Positions 26,210 through 35,812 of a DNA stretch of 64,000 bases are shown here, in pieces. Made by a program: the position numbers and the translations under genes. The stretch is from positions 22,383 through 86,382 of the forward strand of contig NZ_QULM01000007.1 of the NCBI RefSeq assembly GCF_003482105.1, written 5' to 3'. Origin of the DNA: Coprococcus sp. OM04-5BH. Its GTDB lineage: Bacteria; Bacillota; Clostridia; Lachnospirales; Lachnospiraceae. How positions within the stretch are numbered: position 1 is the stretch's first letter; each line of letters starts with the position of its first letter. Below the pieces are notes generated by a model, which saw only the letters and a list, made by a program, of their open reading frames with translations, was not told where the DNA came from and did not search any database.

Positions 26210-26245
26210 CGTGGGCTATTTATAATACAATTTAAAATGACTATA

Positions 26246-27319
26246 TTACTTATTTGCAAGCTGAGCCTTGATAGCCTCTGTAAGTGCAGGAACAATCTTA
26301 TTAAGATCACCAACTACACCATAATCAGCTACATCAAAGATTGGAGCGTCCTCATCCTTGTTGATAGCAACAATGATGTCTGACTCTTCCATACCTGCTA
26401 CGTGCTGGATAGCACCTGAAATACCGATAGCGAAGTATACGTTTGGACGAACTGTCTTACCAGTCTGACCAACCTGAAGCTCCTTTGGCTTCCAGCCTGA
26501 ATCTACAACTGCACGTGAGCATGATACCTGTCCGCCAAGTACCTCTGCAAGATCATCAAGAAGCTTGAAGTTCTCTGCTGAACCAACTCCACGTCCACCT
26601 GAAACAAGGATCTTAGCGTCCATGATATCCTTGATATCTGAAACTGCCTTTGAAATCTCAAGAATCTCAACATACTTGTTGTTTGGTGTGAAGCCAGGAT
26701 TGTAATTGATAACTTCTGCTTTCTTTCCTGCTACTCTGTCAAGCTTCTGCATAACACCAGGACGAACTGTTGCCATCTGTGGTCTGTTATCAGGACATGC
26801 GATTGTAGCGATTGTATTACCACCGAATGCAGGACGTGTCATAAGAAGCTGATTGTGCTTCTGTACCTGATTTGGAAGTGCAACAAGTGGGAAATCACCG
26901 ATCTCAAGTAATGTACAGTCAGCTGTAAGTCCTGTTGCAACTCTGGCTGAAACTGTAGGACCAAGATCACGACCGATAGCTGTAGCACCAACTAACATGA
27001 TCTCTGGCTTGTACTCGTTGATAACTGATGCAAGAGCATGTGCATAAGGCTCTGTTCTGTAGTCCTTTAACTCTGGATCATCAACAACGATAACTTTATC
27101 AGCACCATACTCAGCAAGTTCATCAACAAGGCCTGAAACCTCTGAACCGATAAGTACTGCTGTTACGTCTGTATCTAACTTCTCTGCAAGTCTCTTTCCT
27201 TCACCGATAAGTTCGAAAGAGATACCGCTAACTTTATTATCTACCTGCTGTGCAAAGACGAATACGCCCTTGTACTGTGCCATATCTTCTGCGTTCATTG
27301 CGCCCATTTTATTCACCAC
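26246..27319 (-). CDS. etfA: Electron transfer flavoprotein alpha subunit
   Basis: EtfA and EtfB form the flavoprotein that, with butyryl-CoA dehydrogenase, reduces crotonyl-CoA and bifurcates electrons to ferredoxin in clostridia. The 357-residue product has an N-terminal ETF domain (AQYKGVFVFAQQVDNK onward) and the C-terminal FAD domain with SGGRGVGSAENF, VVDSGWKPKELQVGQTGKT, YFAIGISGAIQH and IVAINKDEDAPIFDVAD. The GTG at 27319 has AAGG upstream; an ATG four codons later is also possible. It is the last gene of thl-crt-hbd-bcd-etfB-etfA, 12 bp after etfB. Confidence 0.97.
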   Translation of the reverse strand: MVNKMGAMNAEDMAQYKGVFVFAQQVDNKVSGISFELIGEGKRLAEKLDTDVTAVLIGSEVSGLVDELAEYGADKVIVVDDPELKDYRTEPYAHALASVINEYKPEIMLVGATAIGRDLGPTVSARVATGLTADCTLLEIGDFPLVALPNQVQKHNQLLMTRPAFGGNTIATIACPDNRPQMATVRPGVMQKLDRVAGKKAEVINYNPGFTPNNKYVEILEISKAVSDIKDIMDAKILVSGGRGVGSAENFKLLDDLAEVLGGQVSCSRAVVDSGWKPKELQVGQTGKTVRPNVYFAIGISGAIQHVAGMEESDIIVAINKDEDAPIFDVADYGVVGDLNKIVPALTEAIKAQLANK

Positions 27320-27331
27320 TTTTCCTTTTTA

Positions 27332-28117
27332 TTAGATTACATGCTTCTCGCATAATTTACCAACAATGTAGTTTACTGCATCTTCTGGAGAATCAGGTAC
27401 AACCTTCTCGCCTGCACCCTTTCTTACCTTATCTGATGCCTTAGCAATCTTTGTAGGTGAGCCCTTAAGACCGATATTTGAATCATCTACATCTACAAGA
27501 TCAGCTCTTCCAAATGTTGTGATCTCTGCATTAACTGCATCAAAAATTCCACCTGGAGTCATGTATCTTGGCTCATTTAACTCTGAAAGTGCTGTAATAA
27601 GACATGGCATCTTAGCCTTAAGCATATGATAACCATCATCATACTGACGCTTAACGATAACGCTGTCTCCGTCAACCTTGATCTCCTGTGCATATGAGAT
27701 AACAGGAAGTCCGAGATGCTCAGCGATCTGTGGACCAACCTGTGCTGTATCACCATCGATAGCCTGACGGCCTGTGATAATGAGGTCATACTCAAGCTTT
27801 CTTAAAGCACCGGCGATAGTTGTTGATGTTGCCCATGTATCAGCTCCACCAAGAACTCTGTCTGTTACAAGGACACCCTTGTCAGCACCCATTGCAATTG
27901 CTTCCTGAAGTACATCTGCAGCCTTTGGAAGACCCATTGTAAGAACTGTAACCTCTGCACCGTACTCATCCTTTAATCTGAGTGCAGCCTCAAGACCAGC
28001 CTTATCGTCAGGATTCATGATTGAGAGCATTGCTCCTCTGTTTAATGTACCGTCTGGGTTAAACTGAACGCCACCCTTTGTATCAGGTACCTGCTTTATA
28101 CAAACTATAACCTTCAC
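27332..28117 (-). CDS. etfB: Electron transfer flavoprotein beta subunit
   Basis: Beta subunit of the bifurcating ETF, binding the second nucleotide cofactor. The 261-residue protein shows the family start MKVIVCIKQVPDT, NPDDKAGLEAALRLKDEYG, VTVLTMGLPKAADVLQEAIA, and the beta-ETF signature region LIITGRQAIDGDTAQVGPQI followed by ALSELNEPRYMTPGGI. The start codon is GTG with a perfect AGGAGG 8 nt before it. It lies between bcd (16-bp gap) and etfA (12-bp gap), the standard Lachnospiraceae butyrate order. Confidence 0.98.
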   Translation of the reverse strand: MKVIVCIKQVPDTKGGVQFNPDGTLNRGAMLSIMNPDDKAGLEAALRLKDEYGAEVTVLTMGLPKAADVLQEAIAMGADKGVLVTDRVLGGADTWATSTTIAGALRKLEYDLIITGRQAIDGDTAQVGPQIAEHLGLPVISYAQEIKVDGDSVIVKRQYDDGYHMLKAKMPCLITALSELNEPRYMTPGGIFDAVNAEITTFGRADLVDVDDSNIGLKGSPTKIAKASDKVRKGAGEKVVPDSPEDAVNYIVGKLCEKHVI

Positions 28118-28133
28118 GTTAAGTACCTCCTAT

Positions 28134-29300
28134 TTACTTTAATAAGTTTGCAGAAATAACCATACGCTGTACTTCTGAAGTACCCTCGTAAATTTCTGTA
28201 ATCTTAGCATCACGCATCATACGTTCTACATCATATTCCTTAATGTAACCATAACCACCGTGTAACTGAACACACTTAGTAGTAACTTCCATTGCAACTT
28301 CAGCTGCACAAAGCTTAGCCATAGCTGCCTCTACTGAATATGAAGTCTTGTGGTCTGCCTGGTACTGTTCCTTCTTCTTAGCCGCCTTGTATACAAGTAA
28401 CTTAGCTGCCTCAACCTTTGTTGCAAGATCAGCAAGTACGAACTGTGTATTCTGGAACTGAGCGATTGAACGACCAAACTGCTTTCTTTCCTTAACGTAA
28501 GCGATTGTTGTATCAAGAGCACCCTCAGCAATACCAAGAGCCTGAGCTGCAATACCGATACGTCCACCATCAAGTGTATGCATTGCGATACCAAAGCCCT
28601 TACCCTTCTGTCCAAGAAGAGCGTCCTTAGGAATACGGCAGTCTGTGAAGATAAGCTCATATGTTGATGAACCACAGATACCCATCTTGTTTTCCTTTGT
28701 ACCGAATGTGAATCCTGGTGTTCCCTTATCTACGATAAATGCTGAAATTTCTTTCTGCTTTCTACCACGCTTCTCAACAACACCTGTAACAGCGATGATG
28801 ATATATACGTCAGCTTCCTTACCATTTGTGATGAAGCACTTTGATCCGTTAAGAACCCACTCGTCACCATCAAGTACAGCCTTTGTCTGCTGTCCCTGGG
28901 CGTCTGTACCGGCACCTGGCTCTGTAAGACCGAAAGCTCCAAGCTTCTTGCCTGATGCAAGATCTGGAAGATACTTAGCCTTCTGTGCTGGTGTACCAAA
29001 TGTCTGGATTGGGTCAACACAGAGTGATGTATGTGCTGAAACAATAACACCTGTTGTACCGCATACCTTTGAGAGTTCCTCTACACACATAACGTATGTA
29101 AGTGGATCACATCCCTGTCCGCCATCTTCCTTAGCTACCGGAATACCAAGGAAACCATACTTAGCCATCTTATCAACTGTCTCTCTTGGGAATCTGTGCT
29201 GTTCGTCGATTTCCTGAGCAAGTGGCTTTACTTCATTCTGGGCAAATTCTCTGAAAAGATTCTGCGCCATTTCATACTTTTTGTCTAAAGTGAAATCCAT
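28134..29300 (-). CDS. bcd: Butyryl-CoA dehydrogenase
   Basis: A FAD-dependent acyl-CoA dehydrogenase that reduces crotonyl-CoA to butyryl-CoA in complex with EtfAB, conserving energy through ferredoxin. The 388-residue protein has GAFGLTEPGAGTDAQGQQT, the acyl-CoA site WVLNGSKCFITNG, DGGRIGIAAQALGIAEGAL, ERKQFG, and the C-terminal VQLHGGYGYIKEYDVERM followed by DAKITEIYEGTSEVQR, which holds the catalytic Glu. The length is typical. A GGAGGATAAT precedes the ATG. It follows hbd by 35 bp. Confidence 0.98.
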   Translation of the reverse strand: MDFTLDKKYEMAQNLFREFAQNEVKPLAQEIDEQHRFPRETVDKMAKYGFLGIPVAKEDGGQGCDPLTYVMCVEELSKVCGTTGVIVSAHTSLCVDPIQTFGTPAQKAKYLPDLASGKKLGAFGLTEPGAGTDAQGQQTKAVLDGDEWVLNGSKCFITNGKEADVYIIIAVTGVVEKRGRKQKEISAFIVDKGTPGFTFGTKENKMGICGSSTYELIFTDCRIPKDALLGQKGKGFGIAMHTLDGGRIGIAAQALGIAEGALDTTIAYVKERKQFGRSIAQFQNTQFVLADLATKVEAAKLLVYKAAKKKEQYQADHKTSYSVEAAMAKLCAAEVAMEVTTKCVQLHGGYGYIKEYDVERMMRDAKITEIYEGTSEVQRMVISANLLK

Positions 29301-29335
29301 TGTTTATTATCCTCCTAAAACAATTTGCGTCTTAA

Positions 29336-30208
29336 TTACTGAGCATCTACAGGGGTCTTTGTACGGTCTGCATTGTATACATAAAATCCCTTACCGCTCT
29401 TGACACCGAGATTACCGCCACGAACCATCTTACGAAGAAGTGGACATGCACGATACTTGCTGTCGCCTGTCTCATTGTAGAGAACATCCATAATTGCAAG
29501 GCAGATATCAAGACCAACAAAATCACCTAACTCAAGTGGTCCCATTGGATGATTTGCACCAAGCTTCATAGCAGCATCGATACCGGCGATATCTGAAACA
29601 CCTTCCATCTTGATGAAAGCAGCTTCGTTGATCATTGGGATAAGGATACGATTTACAACGAAACCAGCAGCCTCATTTACCTGTACCGGAGTCTTACCGA
29701 TCTCTTCTGCGATCTTAACGATTGTATCAACTGTCTCCTGTGGAGTATTAACACCTGCAATAACCTCAACAAGCTTCATACGATCTGCCGGGTTAAAGAA
29801 ATGCATACCGATCATTGGACGTGTAAGGCCATTTCCAATCTCTGTGATTGAAAGGCTTGATGTGTTTGAAGCAAAGATACACTCTGGCTTGCAGATCTTG
29901 TCAAGCTCTGAGAATGTTGTCTTCTTAACTTCCATGTTCTCGAAAGCAGCCTCAACGATAAGGTCACAATCTGCACAAAGGTCTTCTTTGAGACCAGGAG
30001 TAATGCTGTTAAGGATTGCATCAACCTTCTCCTGTGTCATCTTTCCTTTTTCAACAAGTCTTGCATAGCCCTTGGCGATCTTATCCTTACCGCCTTCTGC
30101 CCACTCCTGCTTGATATCGCAGAGTGCAACTTCATATCCGTCAACCATAGCAAATGCCTTAGCAATGCCCTGTCCCATGGTGCCTGCGCCAATTACGCCA
30201 ACCTTCAT
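29336..30208 (-). CDS. hbd: 3-Hydroxybutyryl-CoA dehydrogenase
   Basis: Reduces acetoacetyl-CoA to 3-hydroxybutyryl-CoA with NAD(P)H. The 290-residue protein begins with the Rossmann motif MKVGVIGAGTMGQGIA, has EAAFENMEVKKTTFSELD, SNTSSLSITEIG, the catalytic His in PMIGMHFFNPADRMKLVEV, and the C-terminal helical domain with AGFVVNRILIPMINEA and GANHPMGPLELGDFVGLD. The frame opens 51 bp upstream, but the ATG at 30208 has AGGAGG and gives the usual N-terminus. A long hairpin lies in the 167 bp between crt and hbd. Confidence 0.98.
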   Translation of the reverse strand: MKVGVIGAGTMGQGIAKAFAMVDGYEVALCDIKQEWAEGGKDKIAKGYARLVEKGKMTQEKVDAILNSITPGLKEDLCADCDLIVEAAFENMEVKKTTFSELDKICKPECIFASNTSSLSITEIGNGLTRPMIGMHFFNPADRMKLVEVIAGVNTPQETVDTIVKIAEEIGKTPVQVNEAAGFVVNRILIPMINEAAFIKMEGVSDIAGIDAAMKLGANHPMGPLELGDFVGLDICLAIMDVLYNETGDSKYRACPLLRKMVRGGNLGVKSGKGFYVYNADRTKTPVDAQ

Positions 30209-30293
30209 TTTACAATTCCTCCTAAATGATTTTTTTGAAAATGTACCGTAAAAATTCATATACGTTTCGTTTATACAGCCATTTTCTTTTATA

Positions 30294-30338
30294 TCACACT
30301 TTTAGGATGGTTTGTTGGGACCATCCTGAAAGTGATAA
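30294..30338. other. Long intercistronic hairpin between crt and hbd
   Basis: Arms of about 17 bp, with the perfect central part AGGATGGT/ACCATCCT and flanks ATCAC-TTT/AAA-GTGAT containing a mismatch or bulge. The loop is 8 nt. There is no proper T-run after it on the minus strand, so it looks more like an mRNA-processing or stability element than a terminator. Confidence 0.55.
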
Positions 30339-30375
30339 TATCTTAATGATAAAATATACAGTTTAACTGCACATC

Positions 30376-31203
30376 TTATTTGTTCTGGAATGGAACAACC
30401 TTAACTTTCTTATCCTTAGGTGCAAGGAAGTTGCCCATGCCTGCCTTCTGATCCTCTGTCTCGAAACAGTCGCCAAAAAGCTTCTCCTCAATAACGATAG
30501 CTTCATCAATATTAACCTGAAGACCATCATTTATTGCCTTCTTGCAGTTACGAACTGCGATAGGTGCGTTCGCAGCAATACCAGCAGCCATCTTCTTTGC
30601 TCCTGCAAGAAGATTCTCCTGTGCTGTTGCTGTAACATTACCCTCTTCATCTACTGTTGCCTTGAATACGTCATTTACAAGACCTATTCTGTAAGCATCT
30701 GCAGCCTTGATGTTTCTTGCTGTATAGATAAGCTGCTTAGCCATACCAGCGCCCACAAGTCTTGCAAGTCTCTGTGTTCCGCCAAATCCAGGTGTGATAC
30801 CGAGACCAACCTCAGGTTGACCGAATACTGCATTGTCAGAGCAAAGTCTGATATCACAGCTCATTGATATCTCGCATCCACCACCGAGAGCAAATCCATT
30901 AACAGCTGCAATAACAGGGATTGGGAATGTCTCGATCATTCTGAACACGTCATTACCCTTCTTACCAAAGGCTTCACCTTCTGCCTTTGTAAGAGTTGAC
31001 ATCTCTCCTATATCTGCGCCTGCAACAAATGACTTGTCGCCTGCACCTGTAAGAATAAGACATCTTGTTGCCTCTAAATCTACAGCCTTAAATGTAGCTT
31101 CGAGTTCTTCAAGAACTGCACTGTTAAGTGCATTTAATGCCTTTGGACGATTAATTGTTACGATTCCAACGTAACCTTCCTGCTCGTATGTAACGAATTC
31201 CAT
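30376..31203 (-). CDS. crt: 3-Hydroxybutyryl-CoA dehydratase (crotonase)
   Basis: Dehydrates 3-hydroxybutyryl-CoA to crotonyl-CoA. The enoyl-CoA hydratase fold is clear: INRPKALNALN, the oxyanion-hole region SFVAGADIGEM, VIAAVNGFALGGGCEISM with the first catalytic Glu nearby, and FGQPEVGLGITPGFGGTQRL with the second. At 275 residues it is slightly longer than the usual ~260, with a short insert after residue 175 (FKATVDEEGNVTATAQENL). The ATG has AAGGAG. It lies between thl and hbd in the butyrate operon. Confidence 0.98.
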   Translation of the reverse strand: MEFVTYEQEGYVGIVTINRPKALNALNSAVLEELEATFKAVDLEATRCLILTGAGDKSFVAGADIGEMSTLTKAEGEAFGKKGNDVFRMIETFPIPVIAAVNGFALGGGCEISMSCDIRLCSDNAVFGQPEVGLGITPGFGGTQRLARLVGAGMAKQLIYTARNIKAADAYRIGLVNDVFKATVDEEGNVTATAQENLLAGAKKMAAGIAANAPIAVRNCKKAINDGLQVNIDEAIVIEEKLFGDCFETEDQKAGMGNFLAPKDKKVKVVPFQNK

Positions 31204-31241
31204 TAGGTATCTCCTTTATATAACTGATTTATTGTATATAA

Positions 31242-32426
31242 TTAGTCCTCAATCTTAACGACTGTTGAGCAACCCATTCCACCACCGATACAAAGTGTAG
31301 CAAGACCTGTCTTAGCACCTCTTGCCTGCATCTCATGGAGAAGTGTAACAAGGATACGGCATCCTGAAGCTCCAACCGGATGTCCGAGTGCGATAGCACC
31401 ACCGTTTGGATTAAGCTGCTTCTCAACGTCGATTCCAAGATCCTTACCAACTGCTACTGACTGAGCTGCAAATGCCTCATTTGCCTCGATGATATCGAAG
31501 TCTTCAATCTTAAGACCTGTCTTAGCCATAACCTTCTTTGTTGATGCAACAGGTCCGATACCCATGATTGAAGGATCAACACCACCAAGTGCACCGGCTA
31601 CCCATGTAGCCATTGGCTTAACACCAAGTTCCTTAGCCTTCTCTTCGCTCATTACAACGATAGCTGCAGCACCATCATTGATACCTGAAGCGTTACCTGC
31701 TGTAACAAATCCGTTAGGATTGATAGTTCTGAGTCTTGCAAGTGTCTCTGGAGTTGTTCCAGGTCTTGGGCCCTCATCCTTAGCGAATACAACTGTTTCT
31801 TTCTTCTTCTTGATCTCTACAGGAACGATCTCAGCGTCAAATGCACCAGATTCCTGAGCTGCAACTGCCTTAGCCTGGCTGTTAGCTGCAAATACATCAA
31901 GCTCTTCACGAGTAAGTCCCCACTGCTCACAGATATTGTCAGCTGTCTTGATCATGTGGTAATCATTGAATGCATCCCAGAGAGCATCATGTACCATTGT
32001 ATCTACTAACTTGCCATCATTCATTCTGTAACCGTAACGACCCTGCATTACTGCATATGGAGCCATTGACATGTTTTCCATACCACCTGCAACAACGATA
32101 TCAGCATCGCCTGCTTCAATCATCTGTGCAGCCATGTTTACACAGTTAAGACCTGAACCACATACAACGTTTACTGTAACTGCTGTTGTCTCAACCGGAA
32201 GACCAGCCTTGATTGAAGCCTGACGGGCAACGTTCTGTCCGAGACCAGCCTGGATTACACAGCCCATGTATACATGGTCTACCTTGTCAGCTGGAACTCC
32301 AGCTCTCTTTAAAGCTTCCTTGATTACGATTGATCCTAATACTGGTGCTGGAGTTGTTGAGAGTGCACCACCCATTGTTCCGATAGCTGTACGGCATGCG
32401 CCAGCTAAAACGATTTTCTTTGACAT
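31242..32426 (-). CDS. thl: Acetyl-CoA acetyltransferase (thiolase)
   Basis: Condenses two acetyl-CoA to acetoacetyl-CoA, the entry step of butyrate synthesis. The 394-residue thiolase shows the nucleophilic Cys in VNVVCGSGLNCVNMA, VAGGMENMSMAPY, NASGINDGAAAIVVM, the catalytic His in NPNGGAIALGHPVGASGCRI and the second Cys in GLATLCIGGGMG. It is the first gene of thl-crt-hbd-bcd-etfB-etfA. A GGAGG lies upstream of the ATG. The terminal enzyme (butyryl-CoA:acetate CoA-transferase, or Ptb-Buk) is not in this window. Confidence 0.98.
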   Translation of the reverse strand: MSKKIVLAGACRTAIGTMGGALSTTPAPVLGSIVIKEALKRAGVPADKVDHVYMGCVIQAGLGQNVARQASIKAGLPVETTAVTVNVVCGSGLNCVNMAAQMIEAGDADIVVAGGMENMSMAPYAVMQGRYGYRMNDGKLVDTMVHDALWDAFNDYHMIKTADNICEQWGLTREELDVFAANSQAKAVAAQESGAFDAEIVPVEIKKKKETVVFAKDEGPRPGTTPETLARLRTINPNGFVTAGNASGINDGAAAIVVMSEEKAKELGVKPMATWVAGALGGVDPSIMGIGPVASTKKVMAKTGLKIEDFDIIEANEAFAAQSVAVGKDLGIDVEKQLNPNGGAIALGHPVGASGCRILVTLLHEMQARGAKTGLATLCIGGGMGCSTVVKIED

Positions 32427-32516
32427 ATCCTTTTATCCTCCATGAAATATTTTAAATGTGTTCAGTGAAATATTCTGAAAAAAGCATTAAAATTCCTTAC
32501 AAATATTCCATTAAAC

Positions 32517-32544
32517 TACATAGACTGCACTCATTCTATCACAA
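32517..32544 (-). promoter_or_regulatory. Candidate promoter of the butyrate operon
   Basis: The minus strand has TTGTGA, a 16-bp spacer and TATGTA, giving a leader of about 85 nt to thl. Both boxes are weaker than others in the window. The -35 is adjacent to the T-run of the upstream terminator. Confidence 0.4.
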
Positions 32545-32578
32545 AAGAAAAAAGGGTGCAATATAAATTGCCCCTTTA
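32545..32578 (-). terminator. Terminator after the YgiQ-type gene
   Basis: The stem AAAGGGGCAAT with ATTGCACCCTTT pairs with small imperfections, followed on the minus strand by TTTTTTCTTTTG. It separates the mreB-ygiQ transcript from the butyrate operon. Confidence 0.75.
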
Positions 32579-32617
32579 GTCTGTTCTAAAAATAATACAA
32601 GTCATGATAAAAACGAC

Positions 32618-34708
32618 TTATTTTCTGCCTTTACCGGTGTTTCTTTGCTGCCCTCGGGTTTTATTTTTTGTTCCCGGATTATTTTTATCAGCACGTTTCC
32701 CTCTATCCGTCTTGTTACTATTTTTACCGGTGCCTCTCTTGTCATCCGGTCTGTTTTTATTTCTACCGATACCTTTTCTACCATCCGGAGCGCCGTTCTT
32801 ATTATTGGTTTTACTGCCGCTTTTACTTTTATGTTTATTGTCAATTCTTCCATTATCATTTACGGCATTGTCATCCCTGCCGGCATAGGATTTTTTGTCC
32901 GTATCCGACGCTGGCTTCCTCGGCCTTATGAGGCACTTCTCACTAAATCCGATCAGATCTTCACGGTGCCCCTTTATAAGAGCTTCCTTTACAAGATCAT
33001 AGTTTTCCGGCTTCCTGTACTGGATAAGTGCTCTCTGCATGGCCTTTTCATGAGGATTTCTTGGCACATAAACCTTCTCCATATTTCTTGGATCCACGCC
33101 TGTATAATACATACATGTAGATATAGTTGAAGGCGTAGGATAAAAATCCTGAACCTGTTCCGGCATGTAACCTATATCTCTTATATACTCCGCCAAAGCA
33201 ATAGCGTCTTTCATGGTGGAACCCGGATGTGATGACATAAGATAAGGCACAAGATACTGTTCCTTGCCCGTCAGATTATTCACCTTACGGTATTTATTTA
33301 TAAATGCTTCATATACAGAATTCTCCGGCTTACCCATAAGCTTAAGCACATTATCGCTTATATGTTCCGGAGCCACTCTAAGCTGGCCGCTTATATAATA
33401 TCTGCACAACTCCTTTAAAAACCTGTCATCCTTGTCTGCCATAACATAGTCAAACCTTATACCGGAACGTACAAATACCTTTTTCACTCCCTCTATGTTT
33501 CTTAGCTTGGCAAGAAGATCCAGATAATCCTTGTGATCCACCACAAGATTTTTACACGGTTTAGGGAAAAGACATTGTTTCTCCGGACAGGCTCCGTATT
33601 TCTCCTGTTTCTTACATGCCATGTGTCTGAAATTCGCCGTAGGGCCTCCCACATCATGTATATATCCCTTAAAATCCGGATTTTTTGTCATATTTACAGC
33701 TTCTTTTATAATGGACTCGTGACTTCTTGTCTGCACTATCCTTCCCTGATGGAAGGTCAGGGCACAGAAGCTGCAGCCTCCAAAGCACCCTCTGTTGCTG
33801 GTAAGGCTGAACTTAACCTCGGAAATGGCAGGTATACCACCACTCTCCCTGTACATAGGATGATAGTCATTCATGTAAGGAAGATCGTATACATCATCCA
33901 TTTCCATCTCAGTCAAAGGCATGGCAGGTGGGTTCTGCACCACATACCCCCTGTTGCCGTACCCCTCAACCAGAGTTTTTGCCACAAACGGGTCCGTATT
34001 TTTATACTGGATCCCGAAGCTTTCCGCGTACTTCATCCTGTCGGCCTGAAGCTCATTATACGACGGCAGAAGCTTATAGTCATATACGTCATCTAAATGC
34101 CTTGTCTTATAAACTGTTCCCCGGACAAATGATATATCCTTGACATCAATGCCGCTGTCAAGAGCGTCTGCGATCTCAACAATGCTTTTCTCGCCCATGC
34201 CATAGGATATGATATCCGCCTGGGAATCTATAAGGATAGAATGTTTAAGCTTGTCAGACCAATAATCATAGTGGGCAAGCCTTCTGAGGCTGGCCTCTAT
34301 ACCGCCTATGATTATAGGAGTGTTCTTGTAAGTTCTCCTGATCAGATTACAATATACCACCGTGGCATAATCCGGACGCAATCCCATAACTCCTCCGGGA
34401 GAATATGCGTCCCTGCTCCTGTGTTTTTTATTTACAGTGTAGTGATTGACCATGGAGTCCATATTTCCTCCACAGACCAGAAATCCAAGTCTCGGTTCGC
34501 CAAACACATCTATACTGTCATCCCTCTTCCAGTCAGGCTGAGGTATCATGCAGACCTTATATCCATGAGCCTCCAGGACTCTGCTTATGATGGCAGAACC
34601 AAATGAAGGATGGTCAACATACGCATCCCCCGTGACATACACGAAGTCCGGCTGTTCCCATCCCCTCTTATTCATGTCTTCTCTATTTACAGGTAAAAAA
34701 TCTTTCAT
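32618..34708 (-). CDS. YgiQ-family radical SAM protein
   Basis: A 696-residue member of the YgiQ (UPF0313) family. The N-terminal ~280 residues form a cobalamin-binding-like domain ([35 protein letters not shown]). The radical SAM core follows with the Fe-S motif [10 protein letters not shown] (CxxxCxxC), then [10 protein letters not shown] and [18 protein letters not shown]. The C-terminal ~110 residues are Lys/Arg/Gly/Asn-rich and probably disordered, a likely nucleic-acid-binding tail. The reaction is unknown for the family. The start is 6 bp after the mreB stop with no strong ribosome site, so translation may be coupled. Confidence 0.92.
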   Translation of the reverse strand: MKDFLPVNREDMNKRGWEQPDFVYVTGDAYVDHPSFGSAIISRVLEAHGYKVCMIPQPDWKRDDSIDVFGEPRLGFLVCGGNMDSMVNHYTVNKKHRSRDAYSPGGVMGLRPDYATVVYCNLIRRTYKNTPIIIGGIEASLRRLAHYDYWSDKLKHSILIDSQADIISYGMGEKSIVEIADALDSGIDVKDISFVRGTVYKTRHLDDVYDYKLLPSYNELQADRMKYAESFGIQYKNTDPFVAKTLVEGYGNRGYVVQNPPAMPLTEMEMDDVYDLPYMNDYHPMYRESGGIPAISEVKFSLTSNRGCFGGCSFCALTFHQGRIVQTRSHESIIKEAVNMTKNPDFKGYIHDVGGPTANFRHMACKKQEKYGACPEKQCLFPKPCKNLVVDHKDYLDLLAKLRNIEGVKKVFVRSGIRFDYVMADKDDRFLKELCRYYISGQLRVAPEHISDNVLKLMGKPENSVYEAFINKYRKVNNLTGKEQYLVPYLMSSHPGSTMKDAIALAEYIRDIGYMPEQVQDFYPTPSTISTCMYYTGVDPRNMEKVYVPRNPHEKAMQRALIQYRKPENYDLVKEALIKGHREDLIGFSEKCLIRPRKPASDTDKKSYAGRDDNAVNDNGRIDNKHKSKSGSKTNNKNGAPDGRKGIGRNKNRPDDKRGTGKNSNKTDRGKRADKNNPGTKNKTRGQQRNTGKGRK

Positions 34709-34714
34709 AGTAAA

Positions 34715-35713
34715 TTATTCTGTCCCTCTGCTGTATTCAGGAATATCCTCAGCCATACCTGCGCCAAGCACTACCGCCTCAAGAGCACGGTCACTTACAT
34801 AGGTATCAATTCCGGTCTTTTCCTTTATGAGCTTGTCCATTCCATACATAAGACTTCCGCCACCGGTAAGAGTAATACCCGAAACCGAAATATCCGCAAC
34901 CAGCTCCGGAGGGGCCACTTCCAGTATTCCATGTATGGCATTAAGTATCTGCATGGTAGGCTCACTGAAGGCTTCTATGGTCTCATTTGCATTTATGGTA
35001 ATCCCCTTAGGAAGCCCCCTTATAAGATCTCTTCCCTTAACTGTATACGTAAGTTCCTCAGGTCTTTCATAAACTGATCCTATAGCAATCTTGGCATTCT
35101 CTGCTGTCTGCTCACCTATAAGAAGATTATACTTCCTCCTTATATACTTTATCATGGCAGCATTATAATCGTCTCCGGCACATTTTATGGACTGGCTTTC
35201 CACTGTACCTCCCAAGGATACCACTGCAATATCCGTAGTACCTCCGCCGATATCGACCACCATACTTCCTCTGGCACTGTTTATATCAATTGATGTTCCT
35301 ATAGCGGCTGCCAACGGCTCTTCCAGAACATAAACAGTCTTGGCTCCGGTTCTGTATACTGCGTCCTCAACAGCTCTTCTCTCTACCTCTGTTATCCCAC
35401 TTGGCACACACACACACACCTTGGGTCTCCCTACGCTTATACGTTTCTCCATAGCCGTCTTGATAAATGCCTTTAACATCCTCTCTGTGATAGTAAGGTC
35501 GAACACAACGCCCTTCTTAAGCGGCCTCACAACCTCTATATTCTCAGGGGCCTTACCTATCATCTTCTTAGCCTTGGCTCCAATAGCCAGTATCTTCTTC
35601 GAATAAACATCATACGCTACTACGGAAGGCTGGTTTATGACAATTCCCCTTCCCCTCACATACACAAGTACATTTGATGTTCCTAAATCTATTCCTATAT
35701 CCATGGTTGGCAT
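34715..35713 (-). CDS. mreB: MreB-family actin-like cell-shape protein
   Basis: A bacterial actin that polymerises on the inner membrane and guides the wall-elongation machinery. The 332-residue protein has the actin phosphate-1 motif DIGIDLGTSNVLVY, connect-1 VCVPSGITEVERRAV, phosphate-2 VVDIGGGTTDIAVVSLGG, and the adenosine motif ITLTGGGSLMYGMD. No mreC or mreD is adjacent, so this may be an additional paralogue (Mbl- or MreBH-like) rather than the canonical operon copy. It has its own consensus promoter directly after the terminator of a four-gene cluster and is followed by a YgiQ-type gene. Confidence 0.95.
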   Translation of the reverse strand: MPTMDIGIDLGTSNVLVYVRGRGIVINQPSVVAYDVYSKKILAIGAKAKKMIGKAPENIEVVRPLKKGVVFDLTITERMLKAFIKTAMEKRISVGRPKVCVCVPSGITEVERRAVEDAVYRTGAKTVYVLEEPLAAAIGTSIDINSARGSMVVDIGGGTTDIAVVSLGGTVESQSIKCAGDDYNAAMIKYIRRKYNLLIGEQTAENAKIAIGSVYERPEELTYTVKGRDLIRGLPKGITINANETIEAFSEPTMQILNAIHGILEVAPPELVADISVSGITLTGGGSLMYGMDKLIKEKTGIDTYVSDRALEAVVLGAGMAEDIPEYSRGTE

Positions 35714-35733
35714 GGTATCTTCTCCCTTTAACT

Positions 35734-35783
35734 AAAAATGGCATCTAGCCTATAATAATACAATTATAAGCATAGATGCCATT
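35734..35783 (-). terminator. Terminator of the four-gene YbjQ-rhomboid-scaffold cluster
   Basis: Perfect 11-bp arms AATGGCATCTA and TAGATGCCATT with a 25-nt AT-rich loop, followed by TTTTT on the minus strand. The left arm overlaps the mreB promoter spacer, and the -10 box is in the loop. Confidence 0.75.
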
Positions 35784-35791
35784 ATTTTCAA
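35763..35791 (-). promoter_or_regulatory. mreB promoter
   Basis: The minus strand shows TTGAAA, a 17-bp spacer and a perfect TATAAT, about 50 bp before the mreB ATG. It is embedded in the terminator hairpin of the upstream gene. Confidence 0.8.
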
Positions 35792-35812
35792 CAAATTATA
35801 TCAATAAAATTT

